Shown: positions 38,425 to 47,819 of the stretch, in pieces | How the letters are laid out: every line of letters begins with the position of its first letter | Position numbering within the stretch: position 1 is the first letter of the stretch | NCBI RefSeq assembly: GCF_011044155.1 | Contig: NZ_CP049056.1 | Location: 1,674,001-1,738,000, forward strand | DNA: 64,000 nt | Reading direction: 5' to 3' | DNA from: Pikeienuella piscinae | GTDB taxonomy: Bacteria > Pseudomonadota > Alphaproteobacteria > Rhodobacterales > Rhodobacteraceae | The notes under the pieces: generated by a model | What the model was told of the DNA's origin: nothing | What the model saw: only the letters and a program-made list of their open reading frames with translations | The model's database searches: none | Program-made: the position numbers and the translations under genes

Positions 38425-39366
38425 TCAAACGCCGTTCTCGACCAGAAACCGGTCGATGCCGGCCCATGCTCGCTGCCGGATCAGGGGCGTCTCGAAGAAG
38501 ATTTCATGCCGCGCGCCCTTGATCTCCATCAATCGGCAGACCGGTGATTTCGCCGCCAAACTGCGGATCGCGGTCGGCTCGACCACCGCCTCGTCGCCAC
38601 CAAGCATGATCAGCATCGGCCCCGACGGCGCGGGCGCGGCGGCGAGGGCTTCGGTCTCGTCAAACGCCTCGGCCATCCACCCTAGCGTCGGCGCGCCGAG
38701 CCCGAATCCCGACTCGGCCTCCAGATGTTTCCGGAACCATTCGTAATGGTCGGAATCCCCGGTCAGCACATTGCCCTCGAAATCCTGGTGCAGCACATAG
38801 GGGCGCGATGCGTGCGGCGCCGGCGTGAAAGAGGTCTCGAAGCCGAAACGGCGCGCGAACGCGATCATCCCGCGCGCCGCGAGCCGTGTGATCGGCTTCA
38901 TCGCGAGCCCCAGCATCGGCGCCGTCATGATCGTCGCGGCCGGCTCCACCAACTCGTCGAGGAGCGCGCGCACGCCGATACAACCGCCCATAGAATGACA
39001 GATCAGCACCCGCCTTCCCGGCAGGGCCATGACCTGAGGCGCCGCGAGAAAGGCGCCGATATCGCGCTGATAGGCGGCGAAGCCCCCCACATGACCTTTC
39101 ATCCGGTCGCCGAGCGGGCGCTCGGAAAGCCCCTGACCGCGCCAGTCCAGCGTCGCGACCGAGAAACCACGCTCGACCAGCAGGGAGATCACGCGACCAT
39201 ATTTCTCGATATACTCGGTGCGACCCGTGAAGATCAGCACGGTTCCCCGCGTTCCCTCGTCCCATATCGCCGCGCGAATGCGTCTCCGGCCGGATGTCAG
39301 CCAGAAGGCGCGGCCGGTCTCCGGCGCCTCCGCCAGTTCGTTATAGAGTGGGGCCGACTCTGTCAT
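38425..39366 (-). CDS. lysophospholipase-like alpha/beta hydrolase
   Basis: A 313-residue cytosolic alpha/beta hydrolase of the PldB/monoacylglycerol lipase type. It has an oxyanion region VLIFTGRTEYIEKYGRVISLLVERGFSVATLDWRGQGLSER and nucleophile LICHSMGGCIGVRALL. The acid lies near MLIMLGGDEAVVEPT and the His in GARHEIFFE. It probably hydrolyses lysophospholipids or monoacylglycerols, but the substrate is unproven. It is convergent with hisN and divergent from the TPR gene. Confidence 0.88.
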   Translation of the reverse strand: MTESAPLYNELAEAPETGRAFWLTSGRRRIRAAIWDEGTRGTVLIFTGRTEYIEKYGRVISLLVERGFSVATLDWRGQGLSERPLGDRMKGHVGGFAAYQRDIGAFLAAPQVMALPGRRVLICHSMGGCIGVRALLDELVEPAATIMTAPMLGLAMKPITRLAARGMIAFARRFGFETSFTPAPHASRPYVLHQDFEGNVLTGDSDHYEWFRKHLEAESGFGLGAPTLGWMAEAFDETEALAAAPAPSGPMLIMLGGDEAVVEPTAIRSLAAKSPVCRLMEIKGARHEIFFETPLIRQRAWAGIDRFLVENGV

Positions 39367-39459
39367 AGCAGGTCCTTGCGGCGGATCGGGGTCGCTACGG
39401 CGCCATCGCGCGCCTTTCGATCATCAGAATTCTTGCCTTGACCGCGGCGCGACCCCATC

Positions 39460-40107
39460 ATGCTCAACATGGACAGCGTTGCAATCCGCCCCGCCGCTAT
39501 CGCGCTCTTCATCGTCGGCGCCATCGCCGCCGTTCCTGCTTCCGCCCGGCCAGAGGCGGAGATAGCCGGGCCGACCGCGGCCGACCCCGTGACCGGCGCC
39601 ACCTCAACAGACGAAGCGCCGGAAACCCGCAAAGAGCGCCTCGATCGCCTTTTTCAGGAACTCGCCGCCGCCGAGGCCGCCGATAGCGATCGGATCGCCG
39701 CGCAGATCCGCGATATCTGGTCGAAATCCGGCTCCGACAGCATGGATCTTCTGCTTCAGCGCGGACATCGGGCGATGCAGGAGAAGGACTATCCGCGCGC
39801 CCGCGCGCATTTCAGCGCGCTCACCCGGCTCGCCCCGGAATTCGCCGAAGGCTGGAACGCCGCCGCCACGCTCGATTACATCGAGAAGAATTTCGGCCGC
39901 TCCGTAGCCGAGATCGAGCGCGTGATCGCGCTGGAGCCGCGGCATTTTTCAGCTCTCGCCGGACTTGCGATGATTCTCGAACATGTCGGCAAGCCGGAAG
40001 CCGCGCTGCAGACCTGGCGGGAAATCGCGCGCATCTATCCTACTCTCGACAAGGCGCAGGAAGCGATCGAACGGCTTACACCCGAAATCGACGGCCAGAC
40101 ACTCTGA
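39460..40107 (+). CDS. secreted tetratricopeptide-repeat protein
   Basis: A 215-residue protein with a signal peptide (IALFIVGAIAAVPASA, then RPEAE), a Thr/Ala-rich linker, a charged helix (ETRKERLDRLFQELAAAEAADSDRIAAQI) and three TPR units: DLLLQRGHRAMQEKDYPRARAHFSALTRLAPEFAEGWNAAATLDYI, FGRSVAEIERVIALEPRHFSALAGLAMILEHV and KPEAALQTWREIARIYPTL. It probably scaffolds protein contacts in the periplasm. ATG 39460 or 39469 may be the start. The helicase gene follows by 37 bases. Confidence 0.85.
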   Translation: MLNMDSVAIRPAAIALFIVGAIAAVPASARPEAEIAGPTAADPVTGATSTDEAPETRKERLDRLFQELAAAEAADSDRIAAQIRDIWSKSGSDSMDLLLQRGHRAMQEKDYPRARAHFSALTRLAPEFAEGWNAAATLDYIEKNFGRSVAEIERVIALEPRHFSALAGLAMILEHVGKPEAALQTWREIARIYPTLDKAQEAIERLTPEIDGQTL

Positions 40108-40144
40108 ACAACGATCAAGTCCACACGCCGAAGGAATATCAAGG

Positions 40145-43009
40145 ATGACCGCTGCGCCGGCCACCCGCCGCGACGACACGGTCGAAGCGGTTCTCGGCCC
40201 CACCAACACGGGCAAGACGCATTACGCCGTGGAGCGGATGCTGGCGCACCGGACCGGCATCATCGGCTTTCCGCTGAGACTGCTGGCGCGGGAAGTCTAC
40301 GACCGCGTCGCGGCGATGCGGGGCAACGCGTCGGTCGCGCTCCTGACCGGAGAGGAGAAGATCACCCCGCCGGCGGCGCAGTACTATCTCTGCACGGTGG
40401 AGGCGATGCCGCTCGATTGGGGCGCGGATTTCATCGCGGTGGACGAGATTCAACTCGCTGCCGATCCGGACCGCGGCCATATCTTCACCGACCGTCTGCT
40501 CAGGGCGCGGGGCCGGAAGGAGACGCTTCTCCTCGGCGCCGAAACGATGCGCGGCCCGATCGCATCGCTACTGCCCGGAGCGCGCATCACCACGCGGCCG
40601 CGGCTCTCGACACTTTCCTATACCGGCGTGAAAAAGATCAGCCGGCTTCCCCAGCGCTCGGCCATCATCGCCTTCTCCGCCGATCAGGTCTATTCGATCG
40701 CGGAGTTGATCCGCCGGCGAAAGGGCGGCGCGGCGGTCGTGATGGGCGCGCTCAGCCCGCGCACGCGCAACGCGCAGGTGGAACTCTATCAGAATGGCGA
40801 TGTCGAACATCTGGTGGCGACCGACGCCATCGGCATGGGGCTCAATCTCGATCTGACCCACGTCGCCTTCGCCGGATTGACGAAATTCGACGGCAGGCGA
40901 CCGCGCCAACTGACCCCGGCGGAGATCGCGCAGATCGCCGGGCGCGCGGGCCGCCACACGGCGAACGGCACATTCGGCGTGACAGGCGATGTCGAGCCGC
41001 TCGACGATGCGGTGGCGCATTCAATTACCGAGCATCGATTCCAACCGATCGGCGCGCTCGAATGGCGGAACGCGGCGCTGGACTACGGCACGGCGCCGGC
41101 GCTGATCGCGGCGCTGGAAGCGCCTTCGCGCACACCCGGTCTCCGCCGGGCGCGCGACGCCGATGACCTGGTCGCGCTCCGCACCCTCTGGGCCGACCCC
41201 GAGATGCGGGCGATCGCGAAAGGCGGCGCGGCGGTGCGCCGGCTTTGGGACTGCTGCCAGTTACCGGATTTCCGCAAGGTGGCGCCGGCGGAACATGCGG
41301 CGCTGATCGGCCGGATTTACCGTTTTCTTCTCTCATCGGAGGGCGCTATACCCTCCGACTGGATCGCAGCCGAGATTGCGCGGCTGGACCGGACCGAGGG
41401 CGGTATCGACAAACTCTCGCGCCGGCTCGCGCATATGCGAACATGGTCCTATGTCGCGAATCGCGGCGGCTGGATGGCTGATCCGGGGGAATGGCGGGGC
41501 CGCGCCCGCGAAGTCGAGGACCGGCTGTCGGATGCGCTGCATCTGGCGCTGACGCGCGAATTCGTCGACCGGCGCACATCCGTGCTGATGCGCCGGTTGA
41601 AACAGAAGGAGAGGCTGGTGGCCGAAGTGACCGAAACCGGCGAAGTGACCGCCGAAGGCGAACATCTGGGACGGATCGACGGGTTCCGTTTCATTCCCGA
41701 TCCCAAAGCCGGCGCCGACGAACAGAAGCGCCTTCGCGCCGCGTCTCTCGACGCGCTCACCGGCTGGTTCGCGCACCGGGCCGACAAGTTCTACAACGCC
41801 CCCGACACCGAGATCGACGTCACCGAACAGGGCGGCCTGATGTGGGGCGAGATCGCGGTCGGCCGGCTGGAGCCGGGAGCGGACGTTCTTGCTCCCGCGG
41901 TCCGCGCCTTCGCTGACGAGATGCTGGACACGAGCGTCGTCCAGAAGATCGAACGCCGGCTCGGCCACTGGATCAACCGCCGGATCGCCGCGCTCTTCGC
42001 GCCGCTGATCGCGCTCCGCGACGACGAAGCGCTCACGGGTATGGCGCGGGGCGTAGCGTTCCAGTTGGTCGAGGGACTCGGCGTCCTGGAACGCCGGCCG
42101 ATCGCCGAAGACGTGAAGGCGTTGGACCAGGACGCGCGGACGCTCCTGCGCAAGCACGGCGTCCGCTTCGGCCAGCATTCGGTGTTCATGCCGCTCCTGC
42201 TCAAGCCGGCGCCGACGCGGCTCCGGCTCGTCCTTTGGGGCCTGAAGAAGAAGCTGGAGGAAATCCCGGGCGCGCCGCCTCCGGGTCTCGTGACGATCCC
42301 CGCGGAAGCGGACGCGCCGGAAGGGTTCTATGTCCGCGCCGGCTACCGCCGCGCCGGCGCGAGAGCGATCCGCATCGACATGCTGGAGCGGCTTGCGGAT
42401 CTCTTGCGCGACATGGACGCCCGCACCGGGTTCGAAGCCACCGCCGACATGTTGTCGATCACCGGGCTGACGCTGGAGCAGTTCGCCGACCTGATGCGCG
42501 GTCTCGGATTCGTCACAGAGAAGGGCGAGCGGGCGAAACCGCCGAAGCCGGCCGCCCCGCAGACCGAAGCAGACGCGTCGTCAGAGGAGGCCTCGACGGA
42601 TGCCGATGCGGCGCAGAGCGCGCCCCCCGCGGAAGACGCCGACGCCCCGGCGGCCGACGCGGCCGCGCCGCCCCCCGAGGCCGAACCCCAGACGTCTGCA
42701 AGCCCCGCCGACGCCCCCGCAGCGCAACCGGATGCGAAAAATGGTGAGCCGCAGGCTTCGGATCAGCCCGAGATGGAGGTGTTCTACACCTTCTCCATCG
42801 CCCGCCGCCCGCCACGCGGCGCCCGCACGCACGCCAAGGGGCGCGAGAACCAGAAACGACGCCCGCCGAAAGCCGGCAAGGGGCCGGGCGGCAGCGCCGG
42901 CGCATCGCATAACCGCAATAGCGCGCCGGGCGGCGGCGCGAAGGCGCGCCATGAGAAGGCGCCGGACCCGGACAGTCCTTTCGCCATCCTGAAGAATCTG
43001 AAAAGCTGA
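40145..43009 (+). CDS. SUV3-like helicase
   Basis: A 954-residue helicase related to mitochondrial SUV3. The N-terminal RecA-like core shows motif I LGPTNTGKTHYAVERML, a motif II-like FIAVDEIQLAADPDRGH, LLLGAETMRG, and the second-core motifs VEHLVATDAIGMGLNLDLTHVAF and QIAGRAGRHTANGTFGVTG. A long middle region contains basic segments. The C-terminal 150 residues are Pro/Ala/Asp/Glu-rich, then strongly basic (ARTHAKGRENQKRRPPKAGKG), suggesting a disordered nucleic-acid-binding tail. SUV3 unwinds RNA for degradation in mitochondria; the bacterial function is little known. hslR follows directly, so an RNA-processing role is plausible. Confidence 0.88.
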   Translation: MTAAPATRRDDTVEAVLGPTNTGKTHYAVERMLAHRTGIIGFPLRLLAREVYDRVAAMRGNASVALLTGEEKITPPAAQYYLCTVEAMPLDWGADFIAVDEIQLAADPDRGHIFTDRLLRARGRKETLLLGAETMRGPIASLLPGARITTRPRLSTLSYTGVKKISRLPQRSAIIAFSADQVYSIAELIRRRKGGAAVVMGALSPRTRNAQVELYQNGDVEHLVATDAIGMGLNLDLTHVAFAGLTKFDGRRPRQLTPAEIAQIAGRAGRHTANGTFGVTGDVEPLDDAVAHSITEHRFQPIGALEWRNAALDYGTAPALIAALEAPSRTPGLRRARDADDLVALRTLWADPEMRAIAKGGAAVRRLWDCCQLPDFRKVAPAEHAALIGRIYRFLLSSEGAIPSDWIAAEIARLDRTEGGIDKLSRRLAHMRTWSYVANRGGWMADPGEWRGRAREVEDRLSDALHLALTREFVDRRTSVLMRRLKQKERLVAEVTETGEVTAEGEHLGRIDGFRFIPDPKAGADEQKRLRAASLDALTGWFAHRADKFYNAPDTEIDVTEQGGLMWGEIAVGRLEPGADVLAPAVRAFADEMLDTSVVQKIERRLGHWINRRIAALFAPLIALRDDEALTGMARGVAFQLVEGLGVLERRPIAEDVKALDQDARTLLRKHGVRFGQHSVFMPLLLKPAPTRLRLVLWGLKKKLEEIPGAPPPGLVTIPAEADAPEGFYVRAGYRRAGARAIRIDMLERLADLLRDMDARTGFEATADMLSITGLTLEQFADLMRGLGFVTEKGERAKPPKPAAPQTEADASSEEASTDADAAQSAPPAEDADAPAADAAAPPPEAEPQTSASPADAPAAQPDAKNGEPQASDQPEMEVFYTFSIARRPPRGARTHAKGRENQKRRPPKAGKGPGGSAGASHNRNSAPGGGAKARHEKAPDPDSPFAILKNLKS

Positions 43010-43012
43010 TCC

Positions 43013-43306
43013 TTGCCGGAGACGCCGACCGAGGGGCTCCGGCTCGACAAATGGCTCTGGCGGGCGCGGTTCTTCAAGACGCGCGGTCTCGCGGCGAAAA
43101 CCGCGGAGAAAGGATTCCGGCTAAATGGCGAGCGATCGCGCAAGACACATGCGTTGGTCAGGCCGGGGGATGTGCTGACCTTCAGACAGGGCGCCGAAGT
43201 CCGCGTTGTGCGTGTCCGCGCATTGGGAACAAGGCGCGGCCCGGCGCCCGAAGCAGCGACGCTGTTCGAGGATCTCGATCCCCCGACCGCCGGAGCCGGA
43301 CGGTGA
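43013..43306 (+). CDS. hslR: S4-domain heat shock protein 15
   Basis: A 97-residue S4 RNA-binding protein of the Hsp15 type: LRLDKWLWRARFFKTRGLAAKTAEKGFRLNGERSRKTHALVRPGDVLTF. Hsp15 binds stalled 50S subunits carrying nascent chains and helps recycle them. The start is TTG 43013 (LPETPTEG), 3 bases after the helicase stop, with no good ATG available. Its adjacency to the helicase suggests a shared transcript for RNA/ribosome quality control (inference). Confidence 0.88.
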   Translation: MPETPTEGLRLDKWLWRARFFKTRGLAAKTAEKGFRLNGERSRKTHALVRPGDVLTFRQGAEVRVVRVRALGTRRGPAPEAATLFEDLDPPTAGAGR

Positions 43307-43391
43307 GCGCCGCCGCTGCTTGCCCCGACGGGCTGAGGGGATTACATCGCGGCGCGAAGGGCCGCCCCGGAGCGGATACAGGAAAATCTGA

Positions 43392-43730
43392 ATGACCTAC
43401 ATCGTCAACGACAGTTGCATCAAATGCAAATACACCGATTGCGTGGAGGTCTGCCCGGTCGACTGCTTCTACGAAGGCGAGAACATGCTTGTCATTCACC
43501 CGGACGAGTGCATCGACTGCGGCGTTTGCGAGCCGGAATGCCCGGCCGACGCGATCCGCCCCGACACGGAACCGGGGTTGGAGAAATGGCTGGAGATCAA
43601 CACCAAGTTTGCTTCGATCTGGCCGAATATCACCCTGAAGAAGGACCCGCCAGCCGACGCTGAAAAATACGACGGCGAATCGGGCAAGTTCGAAAAGTAT
43701 TTCTCCGAGGCTCCGGGGGCTGGCGACTGA
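43392..43730 (+). CDS. fdxA: 7Fe-8S ferredoxin
   Basis: A 112-residue FdxA starting [26 protein letters not shown]. Cysteines at about 9, 17 and 50 fit the [3Fe-4S] ligands; 21, 40, 43 and 46 fit the [4Fe-4S] ligands, as in Azotobacter ferredoxin I. It is an electron carrier in the cytosol. It follows hslR by 85 bases and is followed by a strong terminator and then carD. Confidence 0.97.
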   Translation: MTYIVNDSCIKCKYTDCVEVCPVDCFYEGENMLVIHPDECIDCGVCEPECPADAIRPDTEPGLEKWLEINTKFASIWPNITLKKDPPADAEKYDGESGKFEKYFSEAPGAGD

Positions 43731-43796
43731 CGTCTGTCAGACCCTCGGACCGGAGAAAAAGCCCATTTAGACCACGTTAACGCAGGATTTTTTGCG

Positions 43797-43845
43797 CCGC
43801 CCTGCGCCAATCGCCGCAGTGGAGTGGCGAAAGGGCGGTTTTTTT
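43797..43845 (+). terminator. terminator after fdxA
   Basis: A CCGCCCT / AGGGCGG stem with an inner CGCCA / TGGCG stem is followed by seven T residues (43839-43845). It lies 66 bases after the fdxA stop. The rest of the gap to carD holds no gene; carD has its ATG at 44027. Confidence 0.8.
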
Positions 43846-44026
43846 GTTATATAAGTGCAACGTTCGCGCCGCCTGACGCGTCACGGAGCCGGAAGCCGGC
43901 GCCGCTGAGCAGGGAGGCGCAATCTTGCAACCGGCTGTCTTCGCCACCTGGAAAGAGTGGGGAGGGTGGTCTTCGCTGCGCCATAATGCGCGGCGTCCCT
44001 GAGAGAGCGGACTGGAAAAAGCGCAA

Positions 44027-44542
44027 ATGTCGACATCTACGAAGTCCAAGGGCGAGTTTCGCGCCAATGATTATGTGGTCTATCCGGCGCATGGAGTCGG
44101 CAGGATCATCTCGATCGAAGACCAGGAGATCGCCGGCGTGCGGCTCGAACTTTTCGTGATCTCCTTCGAAAAGGAAAAGATGACGCTCAGGGTGCCCACG
44201 GCGAAGGCGAATTCGGTCGGCATGCGGACTCTTTCCAGCCCCGAATTGATCGGGAAGGCGCTGGAAACGCTGAAGGGCCGCGCCCGCGTGAAGCGCGCGA
44301 TGTGGTCGCGCAGGGCGCAGGAATACGAACAGAAGATCAACTCGGGCGATCTGATCTCGATCGCCGAGGTGGTTCGCGATCTCCACCGCGCCGAAGACCA
44401 GCCGGAGCAGTCCTATTCCGAGCGCCAGCTCTACGAGGCGGCGCTGGAGCGGCTGACGCGCGAAGTCGCGGCGGTGGAGCGGCTCGACGAGGTGCGCGCC
44501 GCGCGCCGGGTCGATGAGGCGCTGGACAAGAAAGCCGCCTGA
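44027..44542 (+). CDS. carD: CarD-family RNA polymerase-binding regulator
   Basis: A 171-residue CarD/CdnL-type protein. The N-terminal RNA polymerase-interacting Tudor-like domain is FRANDYVVYPAHGVGRIISIEDQEIAGVRLELFVISFEKEKMTLRVPTAKA. The C-terminal helical DNA-binding domain includes MWSRRAQEYEQKINSGDLISIAEVVRDLHRAEDQ. It stabilises open promoter complexes, especially at rRNA and stress genes. fdxA-carD order is conserved in Rhodobacterales. A terminator follows. Confidence 0.96.
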   Translation: MSTSTKSKGEFRANDYVVYPAHGVGRIISIEDQEIAGVRLELFVISFEKEKMTLRVPTAKANSVGMRTLSSPELIGKALETLKGRARVKRAMWSRRAQEYEQKINSGDLISIAEVVRDLHRAEDQPEQSYSERQLYEAALERLTREVAAVERLDEVRAARRVDEALDKKAA

Positions 44543-44567
44543 ACTTCGTCTTTCGATGCTGAAGAAG

Positions 44568-44592
44568 CGCTCCGCGTCAGCGGGGCGTTTTT
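44568..44592 (+). terminator. terminator after carD
   Basis: An 8-base-pair stem (CGCTCCGC / GCGGGGCG, one G-T pair) with a GTCA loop is followed by TTTTT (44588-44592), 26 bases after the carD stop. Confidence 0.85.
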
Positions 44593-44605
44593 CGTTGGCG
44601 GCAGC

Positions 44606-45616
44606 TCAATCGACGATCGCGGCCACCACCGCGAGACAATCGCCCATCTTCACGAGACCCGGAAAATGGCGCGCGGCCAACAGCCCGTCGCGCCTTGCGC
44701 GGTATTCCTTTGGCGCAACGCCCGTCCGCTCCACCGGCCAGAGCCGGGCGATGAGATCGCCGCGCCGGACAGCGGCGCCGAGATCGACCGCCATTTCCAG
44801 CAGCGCGTCATGTTCGGCGAAGGTGAAGCAGTCTCCGTCCGGCATGTCGAGGCTGACGCTCGGCCCAGTCGCGGGTTCGCCGGTCAGGATCCCGGCATGA
44901 ATCAGGAAATTCCGTGCGCCCTTCTTCGCGATGGCGATGGAGCGCGCGGTCGCCGATCCGCCGCCGCCAAGCTCGGTGGAGACGAACACCTTGCCGAGCG
45001 ATTCGACGGTTGTGTCGTACATCCCCACATTGTCGATCTCCAGCAGCGTCATCGAATAGGGCGCGTTGAACGCCCGCATCGCGGCGACGCACGCGGCCTC
45101 CTGCGGTTTCGAATCCAGCACATGCGCCGCGGCGAAGGGGATGAAATCCAGCGTCTTGCCGCCTGAATGGAAGTCCAGGACATAATCCGCGAGCGGCGCG
45201 AGCGTGCTCGCGAAATAGTCCGCGATCTTCTCTGTCGGGCCGCCATCGGGCCGGCCGGGAAAGATGCGGTTCATATTCGCGCCGTCGATCGGGGAACAGC
45301 GCCGCGCAGCGGCCACCGCCGGCAGGTTCATGAACGGGACGATGATCACCCGACCGCGCAGCGCGGCGGGTTCCAGCGTCAGCGCCAGATCCTGAAGCGC
45401 GACCGGACCCTCGTACTCGTCGCCATGATTGCCGCCGGTGAGCAACGCCGTCGGCCCGTCGCCGTTGGCGATCACCGAAATCGGGATCATCACCGCCCCC
45501 CAGGCGCTCTCGTCCCGGCTGCACGGAAGGCGAAGGAAACCATGATGCGCGCCGTCCGCATCGAGTGGAACCGAGGCGGTGATCGGGTTCGCCGGAAGCG
45601 TGTGGGTTCGCCGCAT
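44606..45616 (-). CDS. doeB: N-alpha-acetyl-L-2,4-diaminobutyrate deacetylase
   Basis: A 336-residue zinc-dependent deacetylase of the succinylglutamate desuccinylase/aspartoacylase family. Zinc and catalytic motifs are LLTGGNHGDEYEGPVAL, INRIFPG-type NMNRIFPGRPDGG, and DYVLDFHSGG. In ectoine catabolism it removes acetate from N-alpha-acetyl-diaminobutyrate made by DoeA, giving 2,4-diaminobutyrate. It follows doeA by 4 bases at the end of the minus-strand ectoine operon and is convergent with carD. Called EutE in Ruegeria. Confidence 0.94.
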   Translation of the reverse strand: MRRTHTLPANPITASVPLDADGAHHGFLRLPCSRDESAWGAVMIPISVIANGDGPTALLTGGNHGDEYEGPVALQDLALTLEPAALRGRVIIVPFMNLPAVAAARRCSPIDGANMNRIFPGRPDGGPTEKIADYFASTLAPLADYVLDFHSGGKTLDFIPFAAAHVLDSKPQEAACVAAMRAFNAPYSMTLLEIDNVGMYDTTVESLGKVFVSTELGGGGSATARSIAIAKKGARNFLIHAGILTGEPATGPSVSLDMPDGDCFTFAEHDALLEMAVDLGAAVRRGDLIARLWPVERTGVAPKEYRARRDGLLAARHFPGLVKMGDCLAVVAAIVD

Positions 45617-45620
45617 CGCT

Positions 45621-46808
45621 TCAGTTCTTCACGAGGAGTTTGCGGGGGACACTGGCGAGGATCTCCGGGCCGGTCTCGCCGATCACGATGCTCTCGGTGA
45701 TCTCGAATCCCCATTCATCCATCCAGAGACCGGTCATGAAATGGAACGTCATCCCCGGCTCCAGCACGGTGCGGTCGCCCGGGCGGAGCGACATCGTCCG
45801 CTCGCCCCAGTCCGGCGGATAGGAGATGCCGATCGGATAGCCAGCGCGGTTGTCCTTGTGGATGCCGTGCTTCTTGAGAACCTTGAAAAAGGCGATGGCG
45901 ATATCTTCACAGAGATTGCCGGCGCGCGCCGCCTCCAGTCCGACCTCCATGCCTTCAAGCACCGCCTCCTCCGCATCTAGGAAGACCCGCGTCGGCTGGC
46001 CGAGAAACACCGTGCGCGACAGCGGGCAATGATAACGCCGGTAGACGCCGGCGATCTCGAAGAAGGTCCCCTGCCCGGTCTGCATCGGCTCGTCATCCCA
46101 GGTCAGATGCGGCGCCGACGCGTCCGCGCCCGAGGGCAGAAGCGGGACGATGGCCGGGTAACCGCCGCCATAGCCGAGCGCCTCGTCGTAGCGCAGCGAT
46201 GCGTCGTAGATCTCCGCCACCAGATCGCATTTCCGGATGCCGGGCTCAACCAGATCGAAGATACGCTGATGCATCCTTTCGACGATGCGCGCGGCGTTGC
46301 GCATGTAGTCTAGCTCGCGCTCCGATTTCACCGCTCTTCGCCAGTTCACCAGCCCGGTTGCGTCGCTGAATTTCGCGTTCGGCAGGTTCTTTTGCAATGA
46401 CGCGTAGGCGGCGGCGGAGAACCAGTAATTGTCCATCTCGACGCCAATCCGGGCGGCGCCGTGACCACGGTCTGCGATCTTCGCCGCGATATAGTCCATC
46501 GGATGGCGCTCGGTGGATTGCACGTAGTTGTCCGGATAGCCGACGATGTTGTCATAGCTCATGAAGACGGTGCGTTTCGCGCCATTCGCGTCCTGCATGC
46601 GGCCGAACCACACCGGCTCCCCTTCGAGGCCGAGCATGACGCACTGGTGGACATAGAAGGACCAGCCGTCATAGCCGGTGAGCCAGGCCATGTTGGAGGG
46701 ATCGGAGACGAGGATCAGATCGAGCCCATGCGCCTCCATCGCCACACGCGTCTTCTCGATCCGGGCGAGATATTCCTCGGTCGGAAAGAATGGTATCATC
46801 GTGCTCAT
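45621..46808 (-). CDS. doeA: ectoine hydrolase
   Basis: A 395-residue protein with a creatinase/Xaa-Pro peptidase ('pita bread') fold. The N-terminal domain contains DLILVSDPSNMAWLTGYDGWSFYVHQ, and the C-terminal domain WRRAVKSERELDYMRNAARIVERMHQ, FFEIAGVYRRYHCPLSRTVF and MTFHFMTGLWMDEWGFEITESIVI. DoeA (EutD) opens the ectoine ring to N-acetyl-diaminobutyrate. Alpha-acetyl-diaminobutyrate formed in this step is the inducer sensed by EnuR. It lies between eutC and doeB with gaps of 16 and 4 bases. Confidence 0.95.
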   Translation of the reverse strand: MSTMIPFFPTEEYLARIEKTRVAMEAHGLDLILVSDPSNMAWLTGYDGWSFYVHQCVMLGLEGEPVWFGRMQDANGAKRTVFMSYDNIVGYPDNYVQSTERHPMDYIAAKIADRGHGAARIGVEMDNYWFSAAAYASLQKNLPNAKFSDATGLVNWRRAVKSERELDYMRNAARIVERMHQRIFDLVEPGIRKCDLVAEIYDASLRYDEALGYGGGYPAIVPLLPSGADASAPHLTWDDEPMQTGQGTFFEIAGVYRRYHCPLSRTVFLGQPTRVFLDAEEAVLEGMEVGLEAARAGNLCEDIAIAFFKVLKKHGIHKDNRAGYPIGISYPPDWGERTMSLRPGDRTVLEPGMTFHFMTGLWMDEWGFEITESIVIGETGPEILASVPRKLLVKN

Positions 46809-46824
46809 CGCGGCCCCGCCCCCT

Positions 46825-47817
46825 TCATGTCGTGAAATTCACGCCCGCCCCGGCCGCATCCGCGCGCTGGCGGGCGAAGCTGGCGATGGCGGTGTCCTGG
46901 ACGCCGGTCCCCGTCAGGTCGGCGATGGTGATCTGCGTCGCGGCGCGGCGGCCGGGCGCCTCACCAGCGACGATGTCGCCCAACTCCGCGAATCCCGCGC
47001 CGGCGTCGACAAGCCCCGCCGCGATGGCGGTTCTCAGTTCGCCAAGCGCGCGTGTCTGGTTCAAACGGTCGGGAACGTAGAGATCCGCGCGGACGAGGCA
47101 CGCGGGCTCGATCTCGTTCTTCGTGTGCTGATCGGAGCCCATGGCCGTGACATGCTGGCCGGGCGTCAGCCAGTCCGCCATCAGGATGGGCGCCGTCGCC
47201 GGCGTCGTCGTCAAGATCACGTCGGCGCCCTTCGCGGCCACATCAGGGGCCGCCTCGGCGCGCGCGTCGATCCCAAGGCGTTCGGCGGTCTCGCGCGCGG
47301 CCGCTTCCGCCCGCGCCACGTCCCGCGCCCAGAAAACCACTCGCCGTATCGGCCTGACGAGGCAGAGAGCACGCACCTGCAACCGCGCCTGAACACCGGC
47401 GCCGAAAACCGCGGCGCTCGAAGCATCCTCACGCGCAAGGCGACGCGCCGCCACCGCGCCGGCGGCGGCGGTGCGGATATCCGTCAGATAACCGTTGTCG
47501 AGCAAGAGCGCCTCGATCTGTCCGGTCAGCGCTGAAAATAGGATCATCAGGCCGGAGGTCGAAGGCAGGCCCAGTTTCGGATTGTCGAAGAACCCCGGCG
47601 AGACCTTGATGGCGAAACTGTCGATCCCCGGCACATAGGCGGTCTTCACGTCGACCTCGCCGTTATGCGCCTCGATCGCCATCGAGAGGATCGGCGGCAT
47701 CACCACTTCGCCGCCGCTTAACGCCCGGAATCCCGCCTCGACGCAGTCGATCGCCGCCATGTCGAGCGTGACGAGCCGACGAAGGTCCTCTTCCGTCAGG
47801 ATGCGGACTTGAGGCAT
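46825..47817 (-). CDS. eutC: ectoine utilization protein EutC, ornithine cyclodeaminase family
   Basis: A 330-residue NAD-binding protein of the ornithine cyclodeaminase/mu-crystallin family. Typical elements are ILTEEDLRRLVTLDMAAIDCVEAGF, FAIKVSPGFFDNPKLGLPSTSGLM, the Rossmann motif AAVFGAGVQARLQVRAL and TAMGSDQHTKNEIEPA. EutB and EutC are associated with hydroxyectoine breakdown, probably a dehydratase/reductase pair converting it toward ectoine. The start MPQVRIL at 47817 is 2 bases after the eutB stop. Exact reaction is inferred from the cluster. Confidence 0.92.
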   Translation of the reverse strand: MPQVRILTEEDLRRLVTLDMAAIDCVEAGFRALSGGEVVMPPILSMAIEAHNGEVDVKTAYVPGIDSFAIKVSPGFFDNPKLGLPSTSGLMILFSALTGQIEALLLDNGYLTDIRTAAAGAVAARRLAREDASSAAVFGAGVQARLQVRALCLVRPIRRVVFWARDVARAEAAARETAERLGIDARAEAAPDVAAKGADVILTTTPATAPILMADWLTPGQHVTAMGSDQHTKNEIEPACLVRADLYVPDRLNQTRALGELRTAIAAGLVDAGAGFAELGDIVAGEAPGRRAATQITIADLTGTGVQDTAIASFARQRADAAGAGVNFTT

Positions 47818-47819
47818 TT

